Assembly: GCA_046530735.1 (NCBI GenBank)
Contig: JBHEQV010000006.1
Location: 1-64,000 of the forward strand
From: Arsenophonus sp046530735
Lineage (GTDB): Bacteria; Pseudomonadota; Gammaproteobacteria; Enterobacterales; Enterobacteriaceae
DNA: 64,000 nt
Direction: 5' to 3'
Shown here: piece after piece, positions 45,546 through 54,876 of the stretch
Layout: each line of letters starts with the position of its first letter
Position numbering within the stretch: the stretch's first letter is position 1
Translations under genes and position numbers: made by a program
The notes under the pieces: model-generated
Told to the model about the DNA's origin: nothing
What the model saw: the letters and a program-made list of their open reading frames with translations, nothing else
Database searches by the model: none

Positions 45546-46700
45546 AAAGCTTTGCTAATAACTCTGAAATGTCAAAATCCTCCTGTTTTGTGTGTATATC
45601 CATCAATTACATTGGAATATCAGCGTGAAAGTTAATTGTTGTGATAAATTAAAATAAAAATTTAAAATATGTCAATTAAATTATAAGATAATGTCTCTGG
45701 CACTGTGATTTCGTTTCGCAATCAGTAAACGAATTAGACAGAGTCTTAGCATAACCAATAAAAATTAGCACAATAACTAGATGATAAACTTAAATCCGAT
45801 ACTTAGAAAGTTGAATATCTAGATTAAGATCTAGAGTCTCTCTTTGAGAATAGAGTTTTTGCTAGCTAAAGAAAAATTAACACAAGAAAACAATAATAAA
45901 GATAAAGAAAAAATTAAATTTTGATGTCAGTATTTTCAAATCAAAAATCATTGAGATTATAAATAATAAATATCAGAATATTGATTCAAGAATAAAAATA
46001 AAAGAGGTAAAGCAGATTTCTTATCGCAATCATCAAGGTGAGAGTAATTGGTTTTTATTCTCCTTTTAACTAAGGATGGCATTAAACAAATGGGAATAGT
46101 GAAATTTATTATATATAAAAAAGCTCTCCTAAACAATCAAGAATTAAGTGCTTCACAAAAGAGCAAGCGCATCTCTTAAATTGATAAAATTGTTGATTAC
46201 CTGAAGCCAGTAATAATATTTGTTCTGGTTACGGATTTATTTGATTTGTAAAGTTGCTTCGATTAATCCTGCTCAGCTGCTAAAAATTTTAGAGCAATTG
46301 GCAGTTTCGCTCAATAAAACAGTCTGTCAGATGATCCATAATTAGATAGATATAAAGAATAGAAACAGTATGTTTATAATTGTCAGAGAACGAAAATTAA
46401 ACTCCATAATTGATATCATACCAATGATATAGAATCCTAACAAGGTATTTAAGTTTGCTATACATGAAAGAAGGAATTGAAGGATTTTCGATTTCACGAT
46501 CTGAGACATACTTTTTAAAAAGTTGATTAATTCAGCTGGTGTACTGCTATTTGTGTTGCAAATGGATGTTGATTGGAAAATAAAGGTATGTTCATTTATT
46601 TTCTTTATACATGCAAAAGTATGCTAAAATATTGATAGGATACTCGGTTTTATATAACCGATGTTGCATCTAAGAAAATTATATAATCGCTATTAGCGGG
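45546..46700. other. Unassigned decayed coding stretch
   Basis: A plus-strand relic of one long gene seems likely. Shifted frames between about 45830 and 46570 give a lysine- and glutamate-rich, coil-like part, then DGIKQMGIVKF, NNQELSASQKSKRIS.IDKIVDYLKP, ICSGYGFICKVASINPAQLLKILEQLAVSLNKTV and a C-terminal part. I do not recognise the family. nadA, which follows the lysine tRNA in E. coli, is not detectable on the minus strand here. Confidence 0.4.
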
Positions 46701-46719
46701 TTCCCACTTATTTAAGTAG
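46700..46719 (-). terminator. Possible weak hairpin after tRNA-Lys
   Basis: On the minus strand the tRNA is followed by TACTTAAATAAGTGGGAACC, in which ACTTA and TAAGT pair around AA. The stem is short and there is no strong U run, so the call is tentative. Confidence 0.3.
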
Positions 46720-46792
46720 TGGGTCGTACAGGATTCGAACCTGTGACCAATTGATTAAAAGTCAACTGCTCTGCCAACTGAGCTAACGACCC
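46720..46792 (-). tRNA. tRNA-Lys (UUU)
   Basis: The minus strand folds into a standard cloverleaf: acceptor GGGTCGT pairing with ACGACCC, D arm AGCTCAGTTGGCAGAGC, anticodon loop CTTTTAA (anticodon TTT) on a TTGA/TCAA stem, and T arm CAGGTTCGAATCCTG. It reads lysine AAA/AAG codons. The three bases after the discriminator A are CTA, not the CCA encoded in E. coli, so the tail must be added by CCA-adding enzyme. It lies downstream of cpoB as in E. coli, where a run of tRNA-Lys and tRNA-Val genes starts here; only one is left. Confidence 0.97.
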
Positions 46793-46929
46793 ATTTGAAA
46801 TTATCTAAAATTGTGATGGCTGAGTATATTTCCTTATTTTACTATAGATGCAATTTTACTAAAAAATTTTAATGCTTATTAAGCACATAATTATCCCTAA
46901 AATAGATAACAATATATACTTTGGAGTTA

Positions 46930-47391
46930 TTCATTTAGAATGATGCTAATTTCTTCTTTGCTAATTATGCATTTTGTGGCGGGCTACCGGATATACTTTA
47001 ATTATTGTTTAATAAACAAAACTGGCTTTATAATTTTTACCATTTTACTTATATCAGTAGTCCTATTTTTATAAAGGAATTTTGCTTCATTTTAGTAAAA
47101 TATGGCAATGTTTTAACAACAGCAGCAAAAATCCGCATTATCTTTGTTTTCCTAGTTATAATTAAATTAGGTAAGCTAATAATTTATATTAGTCTGATAA
47201 TTAGATTTATAGTAAGTTTTAATAAAATGCTAAAAAAGAAATAATTCCTTATGCACAGATACTGTTTAGGTTTGTTTCTTTAATATAGGAACTGTAAAGA
47301 TCGCATCATAGTTAGCCGTTTTATTTTCTAGTTTAGATGTGCAATAGTATAATTACTATTATTATTAATATTTTTCTTGACTTTATTTGAA
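46930..47391 (-). pseudogene. cpoB: cpoB TPR domain, decayed
   Basis: Beyond the cpoB stop codon the TPR-containing C-terminal domain is still traceable on the minus strand. One part is NKTANYDAI (E. coli NTDYNAAI), then FIKTYYKSNYQTNINY.L..FNYN (FIKNYPDSTYLPNANYWLGQLNYN) near 47130, and AAVVKTLPYFTKM (ASVVKNYPKSPKAAD) near 47090. Stops and shifts break it. The plus-strand ORF at 47005-47244 is only the complement of this relic. Confidence 0.8.
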
Positions 47392-47703
47392 TTAGTCGTC
47401 AAATGAATCTAACTGCCTATATAGATCTTTTTGCCTCTCAATAACTTGACTTAATTGATATTGAGTTTCCTGAAGTTGACCACGCAATGTATCAATATCC
47501 CTCTGAGCATCCGATAACTGCTGCTGAATTTGATATAATAATTGACCTTGAGAATTGACCGCTGTCTCAATTTGCATTAGCCTATTACTTGTAGAAATTG
47601 AGCTGACATTAATGATTGGCGCTTGGATAGTAGCGCCTACTGGAGTCGCTATGCCAACCAATAATGATAGACTCAAATAAAGATATCTAAAGTTACTCTT
47701 CAT
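47392..47703 (-). CDS. cpoB: CpoB N-terminal fragment (signal peptide and coiled coil)
   Basis: CpoB (YbgF) is a periplasmic protein that couples Tol energy to PBP1b during division. Only 103 codons remain of about 263. Present are a signal peptide (SNFRYLYLSLSLLVGIATPVGA, cut near residue 24) and the trimer-forming coiled coil QLLYQIQQQLSDAQRDIDTLRG.LQETQYQLSQVIERQ, nearly identical to E. coli. The frame stops at SFDD, just where the linker to the TPR domain would begin. The fragment could be secreted and trimerise, but it lacks the TPR part. It begins 19 bp after pal. It may be a young pseudogene or a retained short form. Confidence 0.8.
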   Translation of the reverse strand: MKSNFRYLYLSLSLLVGIATPVGATIQAPIINVSSISTSNRLMQIETAVNSQGQLLYQIQQQLSDAQRDIDTLRGQLQETQYQLSQVIERQKDLYRQLDSFDD

Positions 47704-47722
47704 ATAGTACTCTTGTATACTA

Positions 47723-48220
47723 TTAATACACAAGTATTGCACGACGATTTTTAGCATATGCTGCTTCGTCATTACCCTGTATAGCTGGTTTTTCTTTACC
47801 ATAAGATATAATAGCAATTTGCTTACCGTTTACGCCTTTACTTTGTAAGTAAAATTTTACAGCATTAGCACGGCGTTCACCAAGTGCAATATTATACTCT
47901 GGTGTACCCTTTTCATCAGTATGTCCTTCCACGGTAACTTTAATTGAAGGATTGCTGCGTAGCAAAGTTGCATGTTGATCTAACAGCTGTATATATTCTA
48001 GTTTAACATCATACTTATCAAAATTAAAGTAAACAATGTTATTACTTTGCAATTCTTGTGCTTGCTGACGACCTAATTGCTCATTTGTGAAGCTAGTATT
48101 GCTATCTGTTACATTGTGTTTAGCACTCATATTGCCATTATTTTTTTTTGAGCTACATGCTGTAAAAGCTAGTATAGGTAACATTAATATTAATCCCTTA
48201 AGCATTTTATTCAATTGCAT
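47723..48220 (-). CDS. pal: Peptidoglycan-associated lipoprotein Pal
   Basis: Pal anchors the outer membrane to peptidoglycan and cooperates with TolB. The 165-residue protein (E. coli 173) has a lipoprotein signal with lipobox L-A-F-T-A-C near residue 20, a short polar linker, and an OmpA-like domain with NIVYFNFDKYDV, VTVEGHTDEKGTPEYNIALGERRANAVK (diaminopimelate-binding Asp and Arg conserved) and the end NRRAILVY. I place the start at 48220 (MQLNKMLKGL), which matches E. coli and has AAAGGA upstream; an in-frame ATG 30 bases further up at 48250 is less likely. It is the fifth surviving gene of the tol cluster. Confidence 0.96.
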   Translation of the reverse strand: MQLNKMLKGLILMLPILAFTACSSKKNNGNMSAKHNVTDSNTSFTNEQLGRQQAQELQSNNIVYFNFDKYDVKLEYIQLLDQHATLLRSNPSIKVTVEGHTDEKGTPEYNIALGERRANAVKFYLQSKGVNGKQIAIISYGKEKPAIQGNDEAAYAKNRRAILVY

Positions 48221-48266
48221 CTTATTCAATCCTTTAATTGTTATTGACATACTTATTTAGTATACA

Positions 48267-49562
48267 TCATAAATACGGCGACCAAGCAGGAAATTTAGCT
48301 TTTCCATCAGTCATCGGCAGACGCGCTTTGAAACGCCCATCCGTTGATACCAGGTGTAATACAGTACCTCCTCCTTGTGAGGCCGAATAAATTACCATAG
48401 TACCATTAGGTGCGATACTTGGCGTTTCATCCAGGAAGGTATTCGTCAAATATTCAATATTACCCGTTACCAGATCCTGTTTAACAATCTGCTGTTTACC
48501 ATTACTTGAGTTGACCATTACCATAAATTTACCATCAGAGCTAACGCTTGGATTCTGATTTTGATTTCTTTCCCAAGTAATGCGCTCTGGAATACTACCA
48601 GGATTAATATTTAGTTTATATATTTGTGGATTCCCAGCTTGATCAGAAGTGTAAATAAGTGTCTGACTGTCTGGCATCCAACTAGGTTCAGTATTGTTAC
48701 TGCGATCATTTGTTATTTGTTGAGTTTGACCACTGACTAAGTCCATTACATAAAGATTTAAACTTCCACTCTTTGATAGGGCAAAAGCAAGCTTTCTACC
48801 ATTAGGGGAGAAGGTAGGAGCACCATTATGACGCGGGAAAGCAGTAATCTGCCGGACTTCTCCTGTCGCTAACGTTTGTATAACTAATGCTGAACTAGTA
48901 CTTTTAAATGTTACATAGGCTAATTTTTCGCCATCAGCCGACCAGGCTGGAGACATCAGTGGTTCAGTTGATCGATGAACAGTAAATTGATTATAACCAT
49001 CATAATCTGAGACCCTTAATTCATAAGGAAATTTTTCATCATTAGTTTTAACTACGTAAGCGATACGGGTACGAAATGCACCTCGAATACTAGTTAATTT
49101 AGTAAAGACTTCATCGCTAATAGTATGTGCCGCATAACGCAACCATTTTGCTGCTACTTTTAATTGGTTTTGCGTCAATACTACGCCAGGGGAATTCACC
49201 ACATCAACCAGTTGATAATTAATAATATACTGACCATCAGCAGCTGGCTGTATCTGACCAACAACAACTGCATTAATACCTGATACTGTCCAAAAATTAG
49301 CTGTGACTTCCGATGCGGTGCTTGGTTGTTGAAGCATATGATTGGGATCAATAGGATTAAATTTACCGCTATTGTGTAAATCAGCAGCAATTATTTGTCC
49401 TAGATCTTCAGATAAAGTAGCTGTTCCAGTCCATTTAAAAGGAACAATAGCGATAGGTGGTGCAGTGTTGACACCTTGAGTAATTTTAATTCGAATTTCT
49501 GCTTGAGCATATGCTGCCAATAATATTAGAAAACCTAATAATAATTTAAATACTTGCTTCAT
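48267..49562 (-). CDS. tolB: Tol-Pal system beta-propeller protein TolB
   Basis: TolB is the periplasmic protein that shuttles between TolA and Pal during outer-membrane constriction. The 431-residue frame is intact (E. coli 430). It has a signal peptide of about 21 residues ending AYAQA, an N-terminal alpha/beta domain to about 160, and six-bladed WD40-like propeller repeats: SPAWSADGEKLAYV, APTFSPNGRKLAFAL, EPSWMPDSQTLIYTSD, NPSVSSDGKFMVMV, TPSIAPNGTMVIYS and the final FPAWSPYL. The C-terminus equals that of E. coli. Pal begins 46 bp downstream. Confidence 0.97.
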   Translation of the reverse strand: MKQVFKLLLGFLILLAAYAQAEIRIKITQGVNTAPPIAIVPFKWTGTATLSEDLGQIIAADLHNSGKFNPIDPNHMLQQPSTASEVTANFWTVSGINAVVVGQIQPAADGQYIINYQLVDVVNSPGVVLTQNQLKVAAKWLRYAAHTISDEVFTKLTSIRGAFRTRIAYVVKTNDEKFPYELRVSDYDGYNQFTVHRSTEPLMSPAWSADGEKLAYVTFKSTSSALVIQTLATGEVRQITAFPRHNGAPTFSPNGRKLAFALSKSGSLNLYVMDLVSGQTQQITNDRSNNTEPSWMPDSQTLIYTSDQAGNPQIYKLNINPGSIPERITWERNQNQNPSVSSDGKFMVMVNSSNGKQQIVKQDLVTGNIEYLTNTFLDETPSIAPNGTMVIYSASQGGGTVLHLVSTDGRFKARLPMTDGKAKFPAWSPYL

Positions 49563-49692
49563 TTTTTCTCCCTTATTACGTATTCAGTACGTAATAATTA
49601 ATTTGAATATTAACAAAGGTGCATGCACAAAACCAGACAAATGAAAAATTTTATTAATTTTTTGACGTTATCTTGTTAGTAACCTTACCTAA

Positions 49693-50670
49693 CTAAGGTT
49701 TGAATATTAAAGCGCTTCCCTGTTCATTAAATGCATTATAAATAATACGACTAGGTGGTTTAGGCATTGTTGTTGTTTTGATTACACGTATCGCTGCGTT
49801 GCAGAGTGATTGATCATTTTCTGTATTACTTTTAGGCGCAACGCTAATTAGCATGCCATCAGGAGCGAGTTTTATGTTTAATTCGCATGTTTTTCCCCGA
49901 TAAATATCAGAATTATAAAATTTTCTCTCAATTGCAGCTTTTATCTTACCAGCATAATTATCTACATCTAAACTTGATACTTCGCTTTTTCTATTTTCTA
50001 CTTCAGCTGCTGCTGAAGTTCTTATTTGCTGAGATGGATGTTTAGCAGTTAAACCACTAAGTGGAGAGTAAACCGCAGTAGTTTGTTTTACTACATCTGT
50101 CTTTTTCTTATCTGCATTTTCAGCTTTTTCTTTTAACTCTGTTTGTACTTGAGATTTATCTATTTCAGATTCTTTTTTGACTTTCTCTTTTACTCTTGCT
50201 TTTACTTTTGCCTGTTCTTTTATTAGCAGCTCTTGTTTTGCTTTAGCTTTATCCGATTCCTCTTCAGCTCTTTTCTTTTGTTCTTTGGCTTGTTTCGCGG
50301 TTTCTTTTGTTTGTATGTGTTGTTGTTCGTCTTCTCGTTCTATTTTAATACGTTCCTCCTCAATCATTTTAAAGCGTTTTTGTTCTTCTTCCTTCTCTTT
50401 TCGGAATTCCTCTTCTTGCTGTTGAAGACGTTTTTTTTGCTCAGCATCGGCTTGTTTAGGACTATTTTGCTGCTGTTTCATCTTGGTATACTGTTCTATT
50501 ACGGCGCCTGGATCAACCATAATCGCATCAATATCAATTACTTCACCATCAAGTTTAATAACTTGATTTAATGAACCCCAAATAATAAAACTAAATAGTA
50601 AAACATGAAGTATAATAGAGAGTAGGATAGAACGACTCAGTTTATTTTTCTGTTCTTCTGTTTTTCTCAC
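49693..50670 (-). CDS. tolA: TolA, shortened central domain
   Basis: TolA spans the periplasm and carries energy from TolQR to TolB-Pal. It has 325 residues against 421 in E. coli. An N-terminal membrane helix at about 13-33 retains the SxxxH pattern (SIILHVLLFSFIIWG) that contacts TolQR. A long lysine, glutamate and glutamine-rich helical domain II runs from about 65 to 200, shorter than usual. Domain III from about 230 to the end contains YAGKIKAAIERKFYN, the paired cysteines in KTCELNIKLAPDG and SLCNAA, and the end GSALIFKP. The loss is in domain II, as expected for a variable spacer. Plus-strand ORFs here are mirror images of the repetitive codons. Confidence 0.95.
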   Translation of the reverse strand: MRKTEEQKNKLSRSILLSIILHVLLFSFIIWGSLNQVIKLDGEVIDIDAIMVDPGAVIEQYTKMKQQQNSPKQADAEQKKRLQQQEEEFRKEKEEEQKRFKMIEEERIKIEREDEQQHIQTKETAKQAKEQKKRAEEESDKAKAKQELLIKEQAKVKARVKEKVKKESEIDKSQVQTELKEKAENADKKKTDVVKQTTAVYSPLSGLTAKHPSQQIRTSAAAEVENRKSEVSSLDVDNYAGKIKAAIERKFYNSDIYRGKTCELNIKLAPDGMLISVAPKSNTENDQSLCNAAIRVIKTTTMPKPPSRIIYNAFNEQGSALIFKP

Positions 50671-50704
50671 AACATATTTCCAAACCAGTAATTATGCAAT
50701 TAAA

Positions 50705-51127
50705 TCAAATAGATTGAATCATAAAGCCAACTGATTTAATGCCAGCTTGATGAAGTATATTTAGCGCTTTAATAATTTCTTCATAAGGTACATCTTTATC
50801 ACCGCCAATTAAAAAAATGGTCTTCGGATTTTTTAGCAATGCGTCTTTTGTTATTTTTGCAATCTGTTCTGATGATAAAAACTCTTCTCGATGACCATCA
50901 ACAATAACACTGTATTTCCCTACTTCAGAAACTTCAAGAATAATAGGTAAATTATCAGTACCTGACACAGTTTTTGACTGTGCAGCATCAGGTAATTTCA
51001 CTTTTACACTTTGCGAAACAATCGACGCTGTTGCCATAAAAATCAATAACAGTACTAACAGTACATCCAATAAAGGAACGATGTTAATTTCAGATTTCAG
51101 TTCACGTCTATGTCGAGTGTATGCCAT
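50705..51127 (-). CDS. tolR: Tol-Pal system protein TolR
   Basis: TolR with TolQ forms the proton-driven stator complex in the inner membrane. The intact 140-residue protein has one membrane helix near 18-38 with the essential aspartate in NIVPLLDVLLVLLLIFMATA, and a periplasmic ExbD-like domain ending GIKSVGFMIQS. It is 17 bp after tolQ and 34 bp before tolA. Confidence 0.97.
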   Translation of the reverse strand: MAYTRHRRELKSEINIVPLLDVLLVLLLIFMATASIVSQSVKVKLPDAAQSKTVSGTDNLPIILEVSEVGKYSVIVDGHREEFLSSEQIAKITKDALLKNPKTIFLIGGDKDVPYEEIIKALNILHQAGIKSVGFMIQSI

Positions 51128-51144
51128 CTTTCTGTTCTCCGCAT

Positions 51145-51819
51145 TTATTGCTTTTCAGAAACAAAAACTTGACGATGTATAATAACTAAAAATTCTTCGA
51201 TAAAATTGTCATAACTTTGATTCAAGTTATTAACTTGCTGATTCAGTCTGTTATAAGCCATCACAGCTGGAATGGCAGAAAACAAGCCAATTGCTGTTGC
51301 AATTAATGATTCAGCAATACCTGGGGCAACCATTTGTAATGTTGCCTGTTTAACTGAACCTAAAGCAATAAAAGCATGCATAATTCCCCAAACGGTACCG
51401 AATAGTCCAATATAAGGACTTATTGATCCTACAGTACTTAAGAAAGGAATATGCGACTCTAATGATTCTAATTCACGATTCATTGATATTCGCATAGCTC
51501 TAGATGCGCCGTTCATCACTGCTTCTGGTGTATGAAGATTAGTTTGGCGTAAACGAGTAAATTCTTTAAATCCAGCATAAAAAATATATTCTGATCCAGT
51601 TAATGTATCATGCCGAATCTGAGATTCTTTATAGAGAGACGATAGCTTAATACCGGACCAAAAACGATCTTCAAAATCTTTTGTTTCTCGGGTTGCGATA
51701 TTTAAAATTTTACTTCTTTGAAGAATAATGGCCCAAGAAGCAATGGAAAACCCTATTAGAATCAATATGATAAGTTGAACAAAAAAACTCGCTTTTAGGA
51801 ATAAATCTATGATATTCAT
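51145..51819 (-). CDS. tolQ: Tol-Pal system protein TolQ
   Basis: TolQ is the three-helix proton-channel subunit of the Tol motor (MotA/TolQ/ExbB family). The 224-residue frame (E. coli 230) shows a first helix at about 16-36, the large cytoplasmic loop, then SISPYIGLFGTVWGIMHAFIALG near 132-155 and the third helix in GIAESLIATAIGLFSAIPAVMAYN near 166-190, with the conserved Thr residues. It is now the first gene of the tol cluster because ybgC upstream is destroyed, so its promoter must lie within or beyond the relic. Confidence 0.97.
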   Translation of the reverse strand: MNIIDLFLKASFFVQLIILILIGFSIASWAIILQRSKILNIATRETKDFEDRFWSGIKLSSLYKESQIRHDTLTGSEYIFYAGFKEFTRLRQTNLHTPEAVMNGASRAMRISMNRELESLESHIPFLSTVGSISPYIGLFGTVWGIMHAFIALGSVKQATLQMVAPGIAESLIATAIGLFSAIPAVMAYNRLNQQVNNLNQSYDNFIEEFLVIIHRQVFVSEKQ

Positions 51820-51839
51820 GTTAGTTACTACTTAAACTC

Positions 51840-52215
51840 CTTGACAATAGGCTAAAGCCAGGTTGGTTTTATTTTAGAAGTATCAATTATCAACAAAAAT
51901 TATTTCTGCTGTATAAATTTCTTTATCCTTGTTGATTAGTTAACGTTTAAAGAAAAGTCAATGATATACGTTAAATCTGAGCGATTTTTGTTTCAATAAT
52001 CAATAAATCATTAATCAATAAATCATTCAATTTAGCGGCGGATATAAATATAGTTAATTGTTATTTTACGTACGATAAAATCTAAATTTTTCTCGTAATT
52101 TCTGTTATTTAAATCCTTTTCTCGTAATATTTCTATTTCATGTGCGCAAAAAATAGACATAATCTACATGATAAACTATACTTCTCGTATCAATGTCCTA
52201 ATAATAAATACGAAT
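51840..52215 (-). pseudogene. ybgC: ybgC relic, acyl-CoA thioesterase of the tol operon
   Basis: YbgC is a hot-dog fold thioesterase encoded ahead of tolQ. On the minus strand a piece like SIVYHVDYVYFLR near 52190 matches GVVYHASYVAFYER, and the end IDTSKIKPTWL.PIVKEFK near 51880-51843 matches [20 protein letters not shown]. The stop sits about 20 bp from the tolQ ATG, as in E. coli. The centre is unreadable. Confidence 0.75.
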
Positions 52216-52429
52216 AGGTCAGATCAAGCAAAACAGCATATTTTACTTTTCTTGCTAACAATAAATTACTCGTCACTATACTTAACTGAATCAGTTATTG
52301 GAATTATTTATAAATAAAGTTACAAAAAATAGTAAAATATAAACTTATCTTAAGTCATGAAACTAATAGAAATAAATAAAATACTTCATATATAGGATTA
52401 AAGTAGCAGGTAATGGATAAAGATAATAT

Positions 52430-52715
52430 CAAAACGCTTTTTTAAAGTTTTGGTTCCGGATCATTATATAAACCCTTGCCTCATAACTCTATTCATGGAA
52501 AGATTGCTACTAAATAGATATAGTTGAGGACAAAATATCATGATGATAGCGATGAATTTCCATCATCAGGTAACTACAACACATAAAATTAGAGTTGCTC
52601 TTCAAGTCAAAATAGCATCTATGTTTACTTTTGTTAAACGTTATAGCATATTTGAACTTAGCGTTTCTAAAAACTAAAACGAGATGATGTTGATGATTGA
52701 CTATGTTAATAAAGG
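52430..52715 (+). mobile_element. IS481 5' head
   Basis: This begins with the shared left end 'ttccggatcattatataaaccc' and runs through the start of the transposase (FVKRYSIFELSVSK-like codons near 52630). It stops where an IS1595 element begins. Confidence 0.65.
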
Positions 52716-53710
52716 TTATTGGTAAAACCCCTTATACTCTAAAAAGAATTTTCGCTACAGAGGTTGCCATGAAAAAGGAAACAGTCATACAGATCAAAAA
52801 GACTCTTTCCTCACTCCATACCAACATAAAGCTGCATTTTATTAGTTGATTCGCCGATAATCTGTTGGATGATGTTAATTCATACATTTAAGCAACTACT
52901 CCACTTTATTTTGCCAATACCGTCATAGTAAACATCTTATCCACTATGGGATAGAGACCTACTCATTAGAGGTTACAGCGATATCATTCTGAAATCCCAG
53001 ATTGTACGAAAAATTTAACAATATTATTGAAAGTTTTTTAACGAAACTATATCACAAGGATAAATGGTTTAGTTATCTGCTATGTATGTTGAATAAGTTA
53101 ACTTTACGAGAATTAAAGAAATAAATAGGCATTGATTTGAAACAGGTTTAGATTGTGTTACTGCTTCTTTTTTCAGTGGTGACGGTGATAGCCAACTTAA
53201 ATACACTAAGTGTTATTGTTTGAATTCAATAAAATATTTTTTATGAATCTTTTAAAGGAAAGCCTTATATTCCAAATAGAAAAGTTAGAAAACTTGGAAC
53301 AGAATGAAAGAAAAGAACAAATTAAGCTCTTAATAGCCAGAGATTAAGAGGATTATGTGAATGATGAGATTCTTGAAGAGTTTAATTTAGAGTGGAGTGA
53401 TTAGTCGTTTTCTTGAGTTGATCATAGATCAGAGTTCATTTTTAATTCGGATGGAGCTAAATAGTGCTAAACTTTTGTTAGCGAGCGTGAAATTAGCCAC
53501 CATCACCTAATTAGGATAGTGTAACCAGAAAGTTATTGGCAAGGAATTCCATATTTAAAATGTGAACAATTATATCAGCTGATTAAAAAGGATGGCTGAG
53601 TAACTTACATGATGGAACTTGTTTTATTTACTGAATTATCTAGCCTGGAGAATACTGTTTTAAGCCACAACAATTGGAATATAGACATGCCTACAAATTT
53701 CTCTGTGAGA
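52715..53710 (+). mobile_element. IS1595-family element, near full length, degenerate
   Basis: From an ATG near 52769 the frame begins KKETVIQIKKTLSSL. Further pieces include YESFKGKPYIPNRKVRK near 53240-53310 (family ETY..SFKGSR..PR..RKRG), an SDGAKS-like segment near 53450, and HIQNVN..-like and YL.W codons near 53560-53650. These are hallmarks of ISXO2-type (IS1595) DDE transposases. Stops are frequent. Confidence 0.65.
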
Positions 53711-53794
53711 AAAGCAATAATCTTTGTCAGCATAGACCGCATCCCTTAAATAACAGTACTTACAAATACTGCTGTGTAATATGATAAATCTACC

Positions 53795-54660
53795 TTGATT
53801 ATTGGTAACTGTTTAGTTCCGGATCATTATATAGACCCTCTCGTTGCATAGGTATATTCCATACCGTTTTCTGACAACGCTGTCGCCAATTTAAGAAGCT
53901 GTAGTTGTTTTCATGAAAAACCTTATATTTCAATGATTGCTAGCAGTCGTATGCGAATTCCTGAACCCCCTTGTATTTCGTCTACCTTGCATCGTTGTTT
54001 ATGCAGACATGGGAAGGGATTTGTGTGATAATGAGGTAGAAGAGAAGCTACGAAGCTGAACTATAAAGTGTTTACAAAGATACTAGTCTGATTATTTGCA
54101 CGTAGATACGAAATATCTTTCGTAATTTCCAAACGAAACTTTATAATGTTATCTTTTCATATGTATAAATCGCATCACTCGATGGATTTTTATGTGTCTT
54201 TATAAGTCTATAAGACTACGTAAAATGCTTGACACTTCTTTCGTGATCTTAATCTAGCATATCATAGCCATCCATTTGGTACTTACAGACTAATGATGGT
54301 AAAGGATTTATAGACTGCCTTTTGCTATTAAAAAGTATTTAACCACGAAAACAGGAATTCGATCGTTTATGTATAGGGGTTAGTTATAGAGCAACGACTT
54401 AAATACCGCCGATACATTCTTAAATAAATGTTATAATTGAGGCATTTAATGGGCGTATAAAGAAAATGATGAGCTAAAAGTCTTCATTTTAATTCTTATA
54501 AAGAGTTTGAAATTACTCTGTATTGATATGTTTGATTGTACAATCAGGAATGCCTCAATCAGTATTAGATAGTAAAACTTCATTGCAGTCTATGAAAGAT
54601 TGATTCAAAGTTAAACTTGAATTATTCAAAAAAAAATACTACCATCCGGGATGGTAAGAA
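53795..54660 (+). mobile_element. IS481-family element, internally deleted
   Basis: This copy starts at 'gttccggatcattatatagaccc' and ends with the SLQSMKD.FKVKLELFKK-type C-terminus near 54600. The segment for the N-terminal DNA-binding part is missing. Confidence 0.7.
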
Positions 54661-54876
54661 GTAATTATAAAATAGAAATTGAAAATCAGGCCACTATTTT
54701 TGCATAAGTTTATAATAATAGAATTTCTTTTATTGATTTAACTAGATTGGCATAAAGGTTAGATAACCGGATTATTCTTAACTCCTGTCTAAGCATAATA
54801 ATTTGCTAGTAACTTTATAATATGTGAGTAGGGTTTATTATAACATACAGAAATTTTTTATTCATGTAACAGCGAT
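54661..54876. promoter_or_regulatory. Former promoter region of rlmKL
   Basis: This is about 215 bp of AT-rich DNA between an IS481 end and the rlmKL start. A TAACTTTATAATATGTG stretch near 54809-54825 contains a good -10 (TATAAT). No gene is seen. Confidence 0.4.

Noticed and set aside
46681..46730. Riboswitch or structured RNA before the tRNA
   Set aside because: Only a short AT-rich hairpin is present, lying downstream of the tRNA; no conserved RNA motif could be recognised.
47005..47244. Plus-strand 79-codon hydrophobic ORF
   Set aside because: It lies over the decayed TPR domain of cpoB on the other strand, where homology is readable; it is a chance frame.
50177..50571. Two plus-strand ORFs rich in Cys, Ser and Phe opposite tolA
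   Set aside because: They are the complement of the repetitive Lys/Glu/Gln codons of TolA domain II and have no ribosome site or family match.
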